DNA of 64,000 bases, taken from the NCBI GenBank assembly GCA_947652115.1, contig OX393564.1, positions 13,507,684-13,571,683 on the forward strand, written 5' to 3'. The notes below the pieces were generated by a model. That model saw only the letters and a list, made by a program, of their open reading frames with translations, was not told the DNA's origin and made no database searches. A program made the position numbers and the translations under genes. Source of the DNA: Blastomussa wellsi. Taxonomy: Eukaryota > Cnidaria > Anthozoa > Scleractinia > Plerogyridae. Positions 24,017-34,106 of the stretch are shown in pieces; position 1 is the first letter of the stretch; every line of letters starts with the position of its first letter.

Positions 24017-25304
24017 TTAACGCTGCTTCTCGACCAGAAACGCCACAACACCCAAAATCAGAAGCCAGGTGTGCTCTGCCAGAAAAGAGACGACCTCCCC
24101 AGCAGCTTTGAAGAGGAAAGAAACAATCGAGCCAATCAAACTGGGAAGAATTCCAGCAAGTTTTTTGCCAATCTCTTTCAATCCATTCCCCAACGCTTTG
24201 CTAGTGGCTTTCAGCGAGTTGTTAATAGCCCCAACAACAGCACCAATCGTGGCACCAGCAGCAAGCAAGATTGCCGCGATGGCCACGCCATATTTTTTAA
24301 AGATCTCTTTGACCCTTTCTTGAAGAGGCTTCTCTCGTTCAATTTCCTCAATCTGTGGTTGATCTCTTCGAGACGCTGTGCCACTCCGCCTTCTGCTGCT
24401 TCTCTGTCAGATGGTGAGGCATTCTCATCGTTGACTATCACCCTGTCTTCTATATTTTGGCGTTCCAGTTCTGCTTTTTGAACTTTCAGGTCGTTGAGGG
24501 TTTCTGTGTCAATTTTTTCTTGAATTTCACTGAACCTTGCATTTTCTTCTGTGAGCTTCTGTATATCTTCTTTTAATTTTGGCGCCTGCTTTGCAATTTT
24601 GTTGATTTTTTTGAATTGCTTTCTTTTATCTTAATGTTCTTTTTCAAGGTCTCTTTTCTTCTGTTTCAGTTTTTGAATTTCTTTTTCATTCAAAGGACCA
24701 TGTGTATCTTTAAGAGCAGCTCTCTGTTCATCAATTTCTCTCATTTTGTTTCTGATTTCGTCCATGTCATTTTTAACTTTTTCTTGTTCTTTAGCCATAG
24801 ATATAGATTTTTCCAGTAATTCCTGTAATTCAAAAATGGGCTTTCCGAGTGCATTTTTTCTTAAGTCTTGGATTTAGTTGTTTTTTGTTTTGTATCCTTT
24901 TTTGTGGTGAATATGTCATATGCCTTTTTCCCAGCGCTAAACATTTTAACTTGAAGCCTTCCGTTTTTTGGGCTGTAAAATACCTCAAGCTCGCTTGACC
25001 CCATGTTCGGAAATTGTTCTTTTGCAGTAATCCAAGCTCGTTCACGCTGTAATTGCAAAATGCTGCCCAACAATGGAGTTTCCTCGGTGTAAGAAGTGTC
25101 AGGCATCCCGCTCTGTTTGTGCTGCATTGTTTGCATTTCATATTCTTCGCTAGCATAGGGTGTCGATGCAGAGCCAGGCACAAAAGGACCGGTTGTGTTT
25201 TGACGGTTTTTCTCTTGTTCATCGGCATCGGCATCGTCATCGTAGTCAAGTGCATGGTCAAGTGCAGGGTTGTTGTGTCCAAACTCTTCTCCACCTTCTT
25301 CCAT
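24017..25304 (-). pseudogene. Coiled-coil protein with hydrophobic C-terminus (broken)
   Basis: From ATG 25304 the product begins MEEGGEEFGHNN, an acidic Asp/Glu-rich head. A folded segment LEVFYSPKNGRLQVK follows. A long Lys/Glu/Gln coiled coil is spread over three frames between about 24.86 and 24.21 kb. The C-terminus has Ala/Gly-rich hydrophobic helices (AIAAILLAAGATIGAVVGAI and HTWLLILGVVAFLVEKQR) that could span a membrane. A stop near 24633 and frame changes break it. Head, coiled coil and membrane anchor suggest a minor virion or membrane-active protein; no enzyme motif is present. It is divergent from the capsid gene across a 35-bp spacer. Confidence 0.65.
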
Positions 25305-25339
25305 TGTATATTTAAACAAAAATATATTTCTGTTGAAAT
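25305..25339. promoter_or_regulatory. Bidirectional promoter between two divergent provirus genes
   Basis: Only 35 bp separate the ATG at 25304 (minus) and the ATG at 25340 (plus). The spacer is almost pure A/T with TATATTTAAA and ATATATTT, TATA-like in both directions. If transcription starts about 30 bp downstream of a TATA, the real capsid start may be the later ATG at 25394. Confidence 0.45.
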
Positions 25340-26540
25340 ATGGCGGTGCAAGCAAACCTTCGTTCAACACACAAAGAGAAAAATCTTGGCGCGATGAAAG
25401 CCAAGCACGCGGTAAAATGTATCACCTTTGATGGTAGTGACGCCAACCCCAGCCTGAATGTTTATGTGCCGAAGCTGTGTGAGGACGAGGTCCTCGTGCC
25501 CGGCTCGCTCGTACTGCTTTTCAACATCGACTTGTCTGGAGGGGACCCCAACAACTTCCTCGTTCAAAACGTCGGGCGCACTCTGGTCGACAAACTGGTT
25601 TTGAAGTACGCAGGCACCATGTTGCAGGACACGGTGGGGTATGGCATCTTCAAGATCTTGGAGGACCTTTTCCTCTTGCAGGAGGAGCGGGACAACATGC
25701 TGCTCGATGGAATTCAGAGCGAGGACCTCTGCAAGATCCGCTCAAACGCTGGGGATAAGAAAACCGAGAGCGTCGATACGGAAAACGTGCTGAACAAGGT
25801 TTTCGGCTCAAAATACCGAATCAGACTGGACCACCAGATCCTGACCGACCACGGAGTCTTTTACCCCCAAGCTCTTTACCACGACCTCTTGTTTGAGCTG
25901 ACCCTTGCGCCGGTCTCCCAGGTTGTCAAAAGCTCTGACCCAACAAAGCTGAAATACAAACTGACAAACATCCAGCTTGAGTATGAAATGATCAGAAGTA
26001 AGGCTCTGGCAGAAGACGCGGACAGTGTTTATGCCGCTGGCAAGGACGATCACGTGATGCTTGATCAGATGATCACCTTCGCAAAATCCAAGGAAAGGAT
26101 TAACCTCAGAGTCAACCCCAAGAGAAGGTCCCTGAAAGGAATCCTTCTCCTGTTCATCGAGCCTTATTCTCCAGGAGCCAGAGATACAGAAAAGTACTTC
26201 AACCCTGGTCTCTCGAAAGTCAGCATCACGGTGAACGGCTCGCCTAACATGCTGTAAAACTACGGCATCTTATACAGGGACATGTGGGAGACGGTCCGTC
26301 GCTTCTTTCCCCAGACAAAAACGCCGCACATGAATCTGAACAAGTTCTACAGAGATGACAAGTTCGGTCTTTTGATCGATCTGCGCTCCATGGCAGATCA
26401 GTCCCTGCATGGGAGAGGCACGTGCCTCGTAAACACCCAAGACGGGTACAGCTTGAGCTCGAGAGGAATGCGAGCGGATCAGGCAATGTGAACTGCTACA
26501 TCTTTGTTATCAGTGCCTCGCAGATGAACCTTTTTGAGGC
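25340..26540 (+). pseudogene. Double-jelly-roll major capsid protein, provirus 1 (nonsense and frameshift)
   Basis: The frame runs 305 codons to TAA 26255-26257, continues in the same frame to about 26450, then shifts. Features of the Polinton capsid family are LNVYVPKLCEDEVLVPGSLV near the start, GGDPNNFLVQNVGRTLVDKL (the 'vGPvNNfl' region), YPQALYHDLLFELTLAP at the middle domain, and FYRDDKFGLLIDLRSM in the second jelly roll. The mature product would self-assemble into the icosahedral shell. Length to the apparent natural end is roughly 390-400 residues. The packaging ATPase gene follows directly. Confidence 0.8.
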
Positions 26541-26546
26541 AGCAAT

Positions 26547-27177
26547 TTGAATCTGTGCAATACTCATATAGAAATTAACCACAACATCCTTTTCAACGCA
26601 TTGATTGTGGGTCCGACGAATTCAAGAAAATCGCAGTTTGTGGTGGACCAGATCTATGGCCCTTTTCGTGGCAAGTTCGACAACATCGTGTTGATCTGCC
26701 CAACATTTGTGCACAACAAAACCTACCACTGAATTGGTGAAGAGGATCCACAAATGTTTGTGATAATATGCGCGCTACACGGGGTGGACATTTTGTTGAA
26801 GCTCGTCTCCTGGCTTTTTGAGGGCACCAACACGCTCATCGAGGATTATCCTCGATGACTGTGCAGCCTCGAAAGATGTGAAAGGGCGCACAGGCCAGCT
26901 GGTAAATCTTGCCTTTTCTGCTCGACATATTGGCATCAGCGTTTGGGTGCTGACACAGAAGATGACCAGCATAACAGCCTCCTTCCGGGAGAACGTGGCG
27001 GCGGTCGTTCTCTTTTACACCCCCGCGGCCAAAACAACAAAAGCCATCTTTGATGATTACGCCGGGGAACTCTCCCAGGATGAGTACAAAGGTCTTATTT
27101 CAAACCTTAAAGCTCGAAAGTTCGCTCATCTCGTGTTTTCGCTTCGGCACCCCTACGGAGTTGAATTTAAAAAATGA
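26547..27177 (+). pseudogene. FtsK/HerA-type genome-packaging ATPase, provirus 1 (broken)
   Basis: The N-terminal piece has the P-loop region ALIVGPTNSRKSQFVVDQ, where the invariant Gly before Lys reads Arg (AGA). The C-terminal piece (from 26818) has the Walker B SRIILDDCAASKDVKGR and a sensor-like SVWVLTQKMTSITASFREN, then LFYTPAAKTTKAIFDDYAG. A frame change and stops at about 26.73-26.82 kb separate them. The family pumps viral DNA into preformed capsids. The Walker A substitution plus the frameshift mean it is dead. Confidence 0.85.
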
Positions 27178-27241
27178 AAGCTCGCTTCGGCACCCCTTAG
27201 GAGTTTATTTTGAATTGAAAAAATGAAAGTTGTAACATAAC

Positions 27242-27793
27242 ATGGCAAAAATAGCAGAACAAGATGCAAAAATGGCAGAAGAGCTTGCGATCGCGGAAGT
27301 TATGAAGCTGCTGGAAGCCGAGCCGTCAAGCGGGCCAGCTGTTGTTGTGGCAGGCTCCGGTCCTGATATCGCTGCTCTTCGTGAGCAGCTGGCTGTGCTG
27401 GTGTTGACAGGAAAAGCCAAAGAGGCCATCGGGGTGCAGTTAACACACGAGCAGGTGAAGCACCTCTGCGACAAAGATGTTGAGAAATACACCAAACGGT
27501 ACGAGACCTACGTGGGCTGAAAGACAACTGACAGCTTGATCGACAGCTTCATTTTTCTTGTGACCAAAGGGGTCGGAATGGTCGTTGACGTAGATGACAT
27601 CGAACTCAGAAACGACTGCATCATCAACAAAGAGCTCTCCAACCTGGCCGTCAACATGGCTTTAAAGTGCGGCCGTTTTCTTGCTGTGGCCAACGCGGTG
27701 CTGATCACCGCAAAACACCTTGTTTTAAATGAGCTGAAGCACAACGGAGAAGAGAGAGAAATTATTGTGCAAAACTCACCAACTATTGAATAA
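27242..27793 (+). pseudogene. Unknown provirus protein, interrupted by TGA
   Basis: An Ala/Glu-rich first half (KIAEQDAKMAEELAIAEVM, then THEQVKHLCDKDVEKYTKRY) ends at TGA 27518-27520. The same frame then continues for about 90 codons (MVVDVDDIELRNDCIINKEL, LAVANAVLITAKHLVLNE). The whole would be about 183 residues. No catalytic motif is recognised. It lies between the packaging ATPase and a run of small membrane proteins, a position typical of minor virion genes. Confidence 0.6.
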
Positions 27794-27906
27794 TTACTTT
27801 GCATTATTAAACAATTACACAGAAATAGTCGACAATTCCTCACAAACAATTAAATACACAGGAATAATCGACATTTCCTCGCAAAAAATTATTTTTTCTC
27901 AATTAT

Positions 27907-28340
27907 ATGCCTGAAGAACAACAACCGACCACTCAAGCACAGATGTCTGAAGAACAACAACCGATCGCTGTCTCACAGATGTCTGAAGAATGGCAACCGA
28001 CCTCACAGGCAACTTCACAAACTCCGGCAACAAGGCCTGCCAAAAATCCCAAGCGGGTAGCTGCTGGCAAAATGGTTGCTGAAAGAACAAAAAAGATAAA
28101 CAATCTGCACCTGCTCCGGAGACCGCACCACCGCCCGCTGCAGCTGTTTCAAATTTTCTCAGCACAAACCAATGGATCTCTATCATTGGAATTGGCGCTA
28201 CACTTGTGACGACTTATGTCAAGCGTGAAGACATCCAAGCCTTTTTAAGAAAGGTACGTGCACCGGCATCTGCACCGGCGCCTGCACCGGAAATGCCACT
28301 TCCGAAGCAAGCACCTCCCGGCATTCGCCCAATGGATTAA
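27907..28340 (+). pseudogene. Pro/Gln-rich single-pass membrane protein (frameshifted)
   Basis: It starts with three near-repeats of a 'MSEEQQP' unit. A basic segment follows (KNPKRVAAGKMVAERTKK). After a frame change near 28095 the third frame gives a Pro/Ala linker, a hydrophobic helix (ISIIGIGATLVTTYV) and a second Ala/Pro tract (APASAPAPAPE) ending at 28340. It is probably a small tail-anchored virion or membrane protein; the function is unknown. Confidence 0.55.
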
Positions 28341-28396
28341 TTAACCCTTGCGAAAAAAAAATATTTGAATAACAACGGTTAAAACATTGCATTGCA

Positions 28397-28705
28397 ATGG
28401 GGGAAGCATACTACCAACGGTTAAAAAACATCGCAGCAGTTACAGGTATTGGCTTTGGTTTGGGGGTAATCACATATGAGTGCCTTAAAACTGGCAGTTT
28501 TTTAACCAAAAAGCCTGTCGTAGAAGAGGGGGAAAAGCATGAAGAGGAGGGAAAGGATGAAGAGGAGGAAAAAAAGCATGAAGAGGAGCAATTACGAAAT
28601 TTAAAAGATGTAGAAAAGTTAATAAAAACAATAATTAAGAAAGGAAGCGAGTATACGAAAGAAGAGCTAAAACAGATAATAAAAGAAATATTGGCGAGTA
28701 TATAA
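28397..28705 (+). CDS. Small membrane protein with acidic coiled coil
   Basis: 102 codons, uninterrupted. A short N-terminal amphipathic or transmembrane helix (AAVTGIGFGLGVITYECL) is followed by a long Glu/Lys-rich coiled coil and an amphipathic C-terminus. It is one of three consecutive short plus-strand genes, each preceded by A/T-rich spacers. The function is unknown; an accessory virion protein is possible. Confidence 0.55.
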   Translation: MGEAYYQRLKNIAAVTGIGFGLGVITYECLKTGSFLTKKPVVEEGEKHEEEGKDEEEEKKHEEEQLRNLKDVEKLIKTIIKKGSEYTKEELKQIIKEILASI

Positions 28706-28741
28706 TTTCAATTAAATATTTTCTCTTCTCTCTATACCAAC

Positions 28742-28963
28742 ATGTCCGACAACAAGCTCGTCGAAACCGTCATGGATGCCGCCACCCTTACCGGCCTCGC
28801 TGCTGGCATAGGCTGGGTTGCCAAAAAAACGTTCAAGAAAAGTTTTATAGCTGACCCTTCAAATTCTATCGAAAACTACACAATGTTTACAGCTGTAATG
28901 GTGGCGAGCGTTGTGCTCAAAAAGTACCTGGAGGACCAGAAAATCCTTCCCACCAACGCCTAA
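28742..28963 (+). CDS. Small two-helix membrane protein
   Basis: 73 codons, intact. Two hydrophobic segments (LTGLAAGIGWVAKK and FTAVMVASVVLKKYL) flank a short loop. I recognise no family. Spacing to neighbours is 36 and 53 bp, consistent with a compact viral gene cluster. Confidence 0.55.
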   Translation: MSDNKLVETVMDAATLTGLAAGIGWVAKKTFKKSFIADPSNSIENYTMFTAVMVASVVLKKYLEDQKILPTNA

Positions 28964-29016
28964 TCCTTCAACGCCTAATTTAAAAAATATATATATATAT
29001 ATATAAAACCACCAAC

Positions 29017-29508
29017 ATGGCAAGTGTCCCGATTATGGTTGGCGGGGCTGTGTTGAACGCATCGGCTTTCATCGGCGGTAATTATCTCGCAAGGACTTTT
29101 GGGGGCGGTGACAAAGCAGCGCTTGAAGAAAAAGTGCGCCATGATAAAGCTCTCGAGGCGTTCCAAGCTGCGTACGCAAAATACGCACGTGACCGCACCA
29201 AACCTCTCGACTGGATTGCGACAAACGTGCAAATGAAGGAGGAGACCAAGCAGAACTTCACCAACACTGACTACGCCTTCAAACTCTACAACAGGGTGCA
29301 CCCTGAAGAATGGATGGCACCTCCCAAAGAGCCCAAGTTCTCTGATTTCTATCAGCCAAGCGAGCAGCAGAAAAGGGGTGAACTCGTGTTCGTGGGCGCC
29401 GGGGCGCTAGGTCTGGGCTACGCAGCCTACCCAGGCGGACCTTCTTTTTCTGCCACACGACAAAGTGTCCCGCGGGCGCAAAGTTTTCAAATACGTGCTT
29501 ACCGTTGA
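29017..29508 (+). pseudogene. Unknown provirus protein, 3' end probably lost at a junction with the integrase
   Basis: The product starts with a hydrophobic segment (IMVGGAVLNASAFIGGNYLA) and has a charged middle with a CHARGED helix and the segment FKLYNRVHPEEWMAPP. From about 29430 the DNA is better explained by the integrase in another frame (QADLLFLPHD). The last 25 codons of this frame are therefore probably read-through into integrase sequence. A (TA)n TATA-like tract (28988-29006) precedes the start. Confidence 0.55.
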
Positions 29509-30212
29509 CGTGGCCAGCCACTACAAAGAGGCCGACCCCTTGACTTTGAAAAATGCCGATGAGGTCGCCCAGGCCTTTCAGAAGAGTTACAAGCGCTCGC
29601 CCCTCCAATGGCCTCAACTGCTGCAGGTTGACCCCGGGTGCGAATTCATGGGCGCCGTCTCAAAAGATATGGAAAAGCACAAAACCAATATTCGGCGCGG
29701 GCGCGTTGACATTCACCGCGAACAGGCCATTGTTGAACATTTCAACCGCACCCTTGCCGAACGGTTGTTCGGGTACCAGTACGCTGTGGAAATGCGACTC
29801 CCCCCTGGCGAGCGGTCCACTGCGTGGGTGAAAAGACTTCTGCAGTTGTTGCTGCTTTGAACAACGAAGTCACCCGGCTGACGGGGAAAAAACCTGCGGA
29901 AGCAATCAAAGAAAACGTGTTTCTGCGCAGCCCACCACAACTCCTAGAAGGCTTGTTCGAAAGGCCGAAAAAATCCTCCCCTCTCTTGCCCAAGTTCGCT
30001 ATCTCTACCAACCCGGTGAGCTTGAAGGAGGCACAAGAAGGGCCACAGATCCGATGTGGTCGTTGAAAGTTTACAACATAGAAAGAGTTTTTATCCAACC
30101 AAATCAACCCGTTCTCTACTATTTGCACGACGGGCCCAAGCGTGGCTTTGTGCGTGAAGAGCTCCTGGTTGTCCCTCCACACACCACTCTTCCTCCGTCA
30201 AACGTCTCCTAA
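29425..30212 (+). pseudogene. RVE/DDE integrase, provirus 1 (5' deleted, two frameshifts)
   Basis: The reading starts within the catalytic core: QADLLFLPHD (first Asp), LLQVDPGCEFMGAV (second Asp) and REQAIVEHFNRTLAERLFGY (Glu). The D,D,E triad is still present. Frames change near 29.85 and 30.06 kb. The tail ends YYLHDGPKRGFVREELLVVP, the C-terminal domain common in Polinton integrases. The zinc-binding N-domain is missing because of the junction at about 29425. The family inserts the element genome into host chromosomes. Its TAA (30210-30212) overlaps the polymerase stop on the other strand. Confidence 0.8.
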
Positions 30213-33200
30213 ATGTTAAATTCGGTCGGTTCAGTGTGTATCCCGTCGGGCAGCACCCATTTTTTGTCGTAATAAGCGCTCAGCCCCAGTTTCTGCTGCT
30301 CGTAAGTGACCATCCAGCCGTCCCGTATCCTGAAACCTCTGTTGGTTGCCATGTCCTTGCTACCTTCCAAAGCTGTCTTCAAACGCTGCCAGGTTACCTC
30401 GTTTTGCCTCTTCGACATCCCTTTTGTGCTGAACTTCTTGTTTTCGCCCGGTTCGTCAACGAAATAACACTTTGAGCAGAGCGTGATCATCCGGCTGCCC
30501 TCGCACTCGAGTTTGAAGAGCCCGGGCATGCGGCCGCTCCATTTGTCCCAAGCCAGCCACTGCTTCTTCTGCGTCTCAAATTCCACTTGCAGCTCCGGCC
30601 TGACAAGGTCCTCGAGACGGTGACCGGATGAGGCCATGTAATTGCTGTCTGTGTCCATCTGGATCAGCTCAAAATCTCTTCTGTCAAAATATACGTCGAG
30701 AAAGTCGTAGTAGAATTCCAGCATCCGCAGCTTTGCCAGCTGATAGACAGGGATTCCAACCTGAAACGGCCACCTGATTGTGATCCTTGGCTTGCGGCTT
30801 TCCAGCTCACACGCCTGCCCGATCTCATCTAGATCGGAGAAATACGCGGTTCGCAAGGCTCTATCGACCACCTTCTCATCTTTGGTGTAAACAATGTTTG
30901 TCTGCCGCTCCAAGGCTTCGATGAGCTTCCCGTATCCGCTGTTCCCTAGCAGCTTGAACACCTCCCCCAGCAGCGCCTTGCTTTTTTCCACTTCTCCTGT
31001 AGGCCGCGCCTTGGTGACCTCCGCCACGAACCAGGGAAAGATCTTGCCCGGTTGGTAGTTGATTGACCGATGGACACGTGTGATCACTGCCCCGTGGTCC
31101 ACATACCAACTCAGCAGAGGGGCGTACAGCAACAGTCTCTCTGCGGACAGGGCGCCTACGAGTCTTTTCCCGTCTCCACTATTTCTGCCTGTTTGGCGCA
31201 AGTATTCGAGCATATGCTCTGGGACAACTTCATTCGGCACCGTTTTGTTGCAGAAGAACAGGCACATTTCCTCGAACTTTGGGCGCAAGTGCTCTGGAAT
31301 CTCTATATCGACTTTGGCAAATCTGAACCATTTTCCTTTTTTAGCCTGCGCGTTAGCTCTGGCACCGCCACCTCCTCCACCTCGTCGTCTTCGGCGTAGT
31401 GGACGACCCTTTCCTTCCCGCAAAGCATTTCTCTCAACATGGTTGACGGATAGAGGGCATTGGCGTCGTACCCCAAGATCTTTTTGCATAGAGGGGCGTC
31501 TTCGTATTGGTGCGATCTTATCTTTGTCACCCCGACTTCGTGGTAGCGCGTGAACATGAGGCTCGGGCCTCCGACCACAGCTCCTTTCAACATCTCTTAT
31601 GCTTCTTCGCGTGGACTGTATGGCTACTCTCCTTTCTCGACCGCTCCCCGGATTAAGTAGTGCAAACTCACCCCCGGGACACTGACAGCATCTTTCAAGA
31701 TGTTGATTCCTTTTTCGGTGTAGAAGGCCCGCATCTTTTCTAAAGCCTCGAGGCCAGGTGCCACGTCGAGATTGTTGTAGTAGCGCAGCCAGTCCGTGAA
31801 GGTGCACATGCCTTTTTCTTCGAACAGCCACTTGCACCCCTCCCATTCATCTCTAGTCAACACGTAGTCACCCTTCAGACGTGAGTACCACTCTGGGTAG
31901 TCTGGGAGCTCTGGATTGACGAGCTTTTGGGGCGAATCGAACCAGTCGTACGGAAACCACGTTTTCTGCATTGTGCATTCGTAGGCTCGGACCCACTTTC
32001 CGTAGGTGGTCCCCGGGCCAAGGTAGTTTATTATGTCAAGGAAACGGAAGCCCCAGGTCAACGAGAACGTTATCTTGTTTCCCTTTTTTGCCACTCTGAC
32101 TTTGTTGGTTGTTTCAGCAAGGCAGTCAGCGAAGTGGCTTTTGATCAAGTTTAGATCGTAACTGCCCGAGTTGAACCCGACGACTGGCACCTGGTTGCAC
32201 CATTCATCAAGTTTTAGCCACTGCGCTTTCGGCAGCAGGCACACGTCGTCTGGCACAAACTCCGCCTGGACTTGGGCCCGGATGTTTTTTCCGCGCCTCT
32301 CCAGCTCTTCCATAAACTTGCGTACCAGCTTTGTGGGGTCTCTTTCGCAGGTGTGGATGGGCTCTCTCTCGAGTGTGTCGCCGATGCTCACCGAGATTGG
32401 CACGTGCGCGTTCTCGATCGTGAGCATGGTCGTGGGCTCCTTCTGCTCACCGTTGTCACCGTACGCCTCGAAATCGTACAGGATCACATGCGGGTAGCTT
32501 TCTGTTTTGGTCTGCGGGGGTTCGACGTCGATTTCCCCTACTTCACACGCCCACTTTGACTTTATTTTTTATTTAAACACGGTAAATCTATCAGATAAAA
32601 TAATAATAATAAAAATTACAATCTACTTTAATCTGTATAAACATGATCTAAAAATTTAAATAGTAAAAATAGAAAAATAATTAAATTCTGCTTTACATAG
32701 ATGCCGTGTGCGTTTTATCGATTCAGACGAAGAAATCGCGACAACCACTTCGAAAAGAGTGAAGTGTTTTTGCTTGCCGCAATTCAGGGGACAAGCTGTT
32801 CCAGATAACCGCACCATTATAGCTAAAGCTATTTTTCAGGAAATTGGTGCGGGGCAATGGAACAGCTAGTTTGTTTTCAGAGTTCCTTAAATTATAAGGT
32901 GGATCATAATTAGTGAAAAGAGAACTAAGATAGTCGGGCGCGGGACCATGTATAGATTTATAGACCATAGTGGCCACTTGTATTTGACGCTGGATATCCA
33001 ACCGTTTCCAGTTGAGTTGCTCAAAAAGAGGACCAGCGCTTGTGTCATAACTGGAGAAGGTTAGAATACGGGCAGCCCGGTTTTGCAACTTTTGGAGCTT
33101 AGTCGAAAACCTTGATAACGCGGTAGCCGGCCTCCCAGAGCGGTTTTGTGCGCGTTTGCGTGGCCTTGAACCTCTCTTCGCATGTTTGACCGAAATGGGC

Positions 33201-33480
33201 TATGATTTGTCGCAATCGTGCGGGAAACATTTTCGGCACCCGTGCAAGTGGCAGCCGTGGTATTGAAATATGGTCTTTGTTTCATGGTTGTAACCATCGA
33301 CACATGCCCGCTCAACCCACCTCTCACCTTTTCATTCAACCATTTTTCCGCTTCAGACAGTTGGTTTATCCAAGGCGACCCCCAGAGCTTTTATAAAACA
33401 ACATCAGCAATCCATCCTCAACGTGTTGCAACCAATAAGAATAGTTGTGCCTCACATACATGGATGTGTTAACTCTCTCT
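30209..33480 (-). pseudogene. Protein-primed family B DNA polymerase, provirus 1 (frameshifts, LINE insertion)
   Basis: Order on the minus strand: an upstream segment with a Cys/His motif (IFQYHGCHLHGC, about 33.26-33.20 kb); a LINE insertion; the 3'-5' exonuclease with ILYDFEAYGDN (Exo I), GFNSGSYDLNLIKSHF (Exo II) and YYNNLDV (Exo III); motif A LGYDANALYPSTML (about 31.47 kb); motif B LLGNSGYGKLI; motif C LIQMDTDSNYM; and the KSTKG-like FSTKGMSKRQNE. Frame changes near 31.61 and 31.32 kb split it. All catalytic aspartates are readable. It would copy the element using a protein primer. It ends facing the integrase. Confidence 0.85.
32570..33120 (-). mobile_element. 5'-truncated LINE (CR1/L2-like) inserted in the polymerase
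   Basis: An open frame at 33088-32723 encodes the end of a LINE reverse transcriptase (QNRAARILTFSSYDTS, then WNSLSPELRQAKTLHSF). It is followed on the minus strand by an A/T-rich 3' UTR ending in (TTA)n at about 32600. The 5' edge (33090-33120) is approximate. This is a younger insertion that splits the Polinton polymerase. Confidence 0.8.
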
Positions 33481-33747
33481 CGAATCTTTTCATGAAAAAC
33501 TCTGTGAGGCTTTTGTCGTGTCCTTGGACTGACCAACTTATGAAACGTCTCCCTTCTTTCGTTCTTCCCTCAACCTCTGGTTCTTCAAAGAACCATTGAA
33601 GGGAAAATTGGTAGTTCTCCTTCGAATTTTTAGGATGCTAGCCATTTTTCTTGTCTCCCTTTTTTGCCTTGGGGCGCTCTTGGTCGGTATGCTTTTGGAA
33701 GAAGAGGTTTGGGCAGACGCTCTTGGTCTGCTGGGGGGATGTGATAT

Positions 33748-33957
33748 TCAAACACATTGTATTTGTTCCATCATTTTTTCAAATTCAATTCCCGCAAGTT
33801 CTTGTTCTAAATTCTGCAACGTTTCTAAATCAATTTCCGCTAGTTCTTGTTCTAAATTCTGCCACGTTTCTAAATCAATTTTCTCTAGTTCTTGTTCTAA
33901 ATTCTGCCACGTTTCTTGTCCAATTTCTTTTGCAACCATAGTTGCTTTTAATAACAA
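33748..33957 (-). CDS. Small repeat protein (15-residue amphipathic repeats)
   Basis: About 69 codons built from three tandem 45-bp DNA units (33777-33911). They encode repeats of the type ETWQNLEQELAEIDL and are predicted to form one long amphipathic helix or coiled coil. It is uninterrupted. The function is unknown. It lies between the polymerase and the Cys-rich gene, same strand. Confidence 0.5.
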   Translation of the reverse strand: MLLKATMVAKEIGQETWQNLEQELEKIDLETWQNLEQELAEIDLETLQNLEQELAGIEFEKMMEQIQCV

Positions 33958-34106
33958 GTATGCAAATTTCTAATTGAGTTTGCTTTTAACAACAAGTATG
34001 CAAATCTCTAATTGAGTTGCTTTTGATAACAAGTATGCAAATCTCTAATTTAGTTGTTTTGACAAGTTTGCTTTGATATAACAACAAGTATGCAAATCTC
34101 TAACTG
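33944..34106. repeat. Tandem repeat, about 38-50 bp unit, four copies
   Basis: Units of the form acaacaagtatgcaaatctc followed by taattgagttgctttt repeat four times with small indels, directly before the Cys-rich gene stop. Confidence 0.75.

Noticed and set aside
22383..27793. Alternative genetic code or programmed readthrough explaining the in-frame stops
   Set aside because: All three stop types are affected and true frameshifts are also present in the same element, so decay is simpler.
31059..31553. 164-codon plus-strand frame opposite the polymerase
   Set aside because: Antisense shadow of a clear polymerase; no protein signature.
31340..31846. N-terminal extension of the provirus 1 polymerase frame (Arg/Gly-rich, about 170 codons)
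   Set aside because: It is the wrong frame of the same polymerase. The exonuclease and motif A segments occupy this DNA in other frames.
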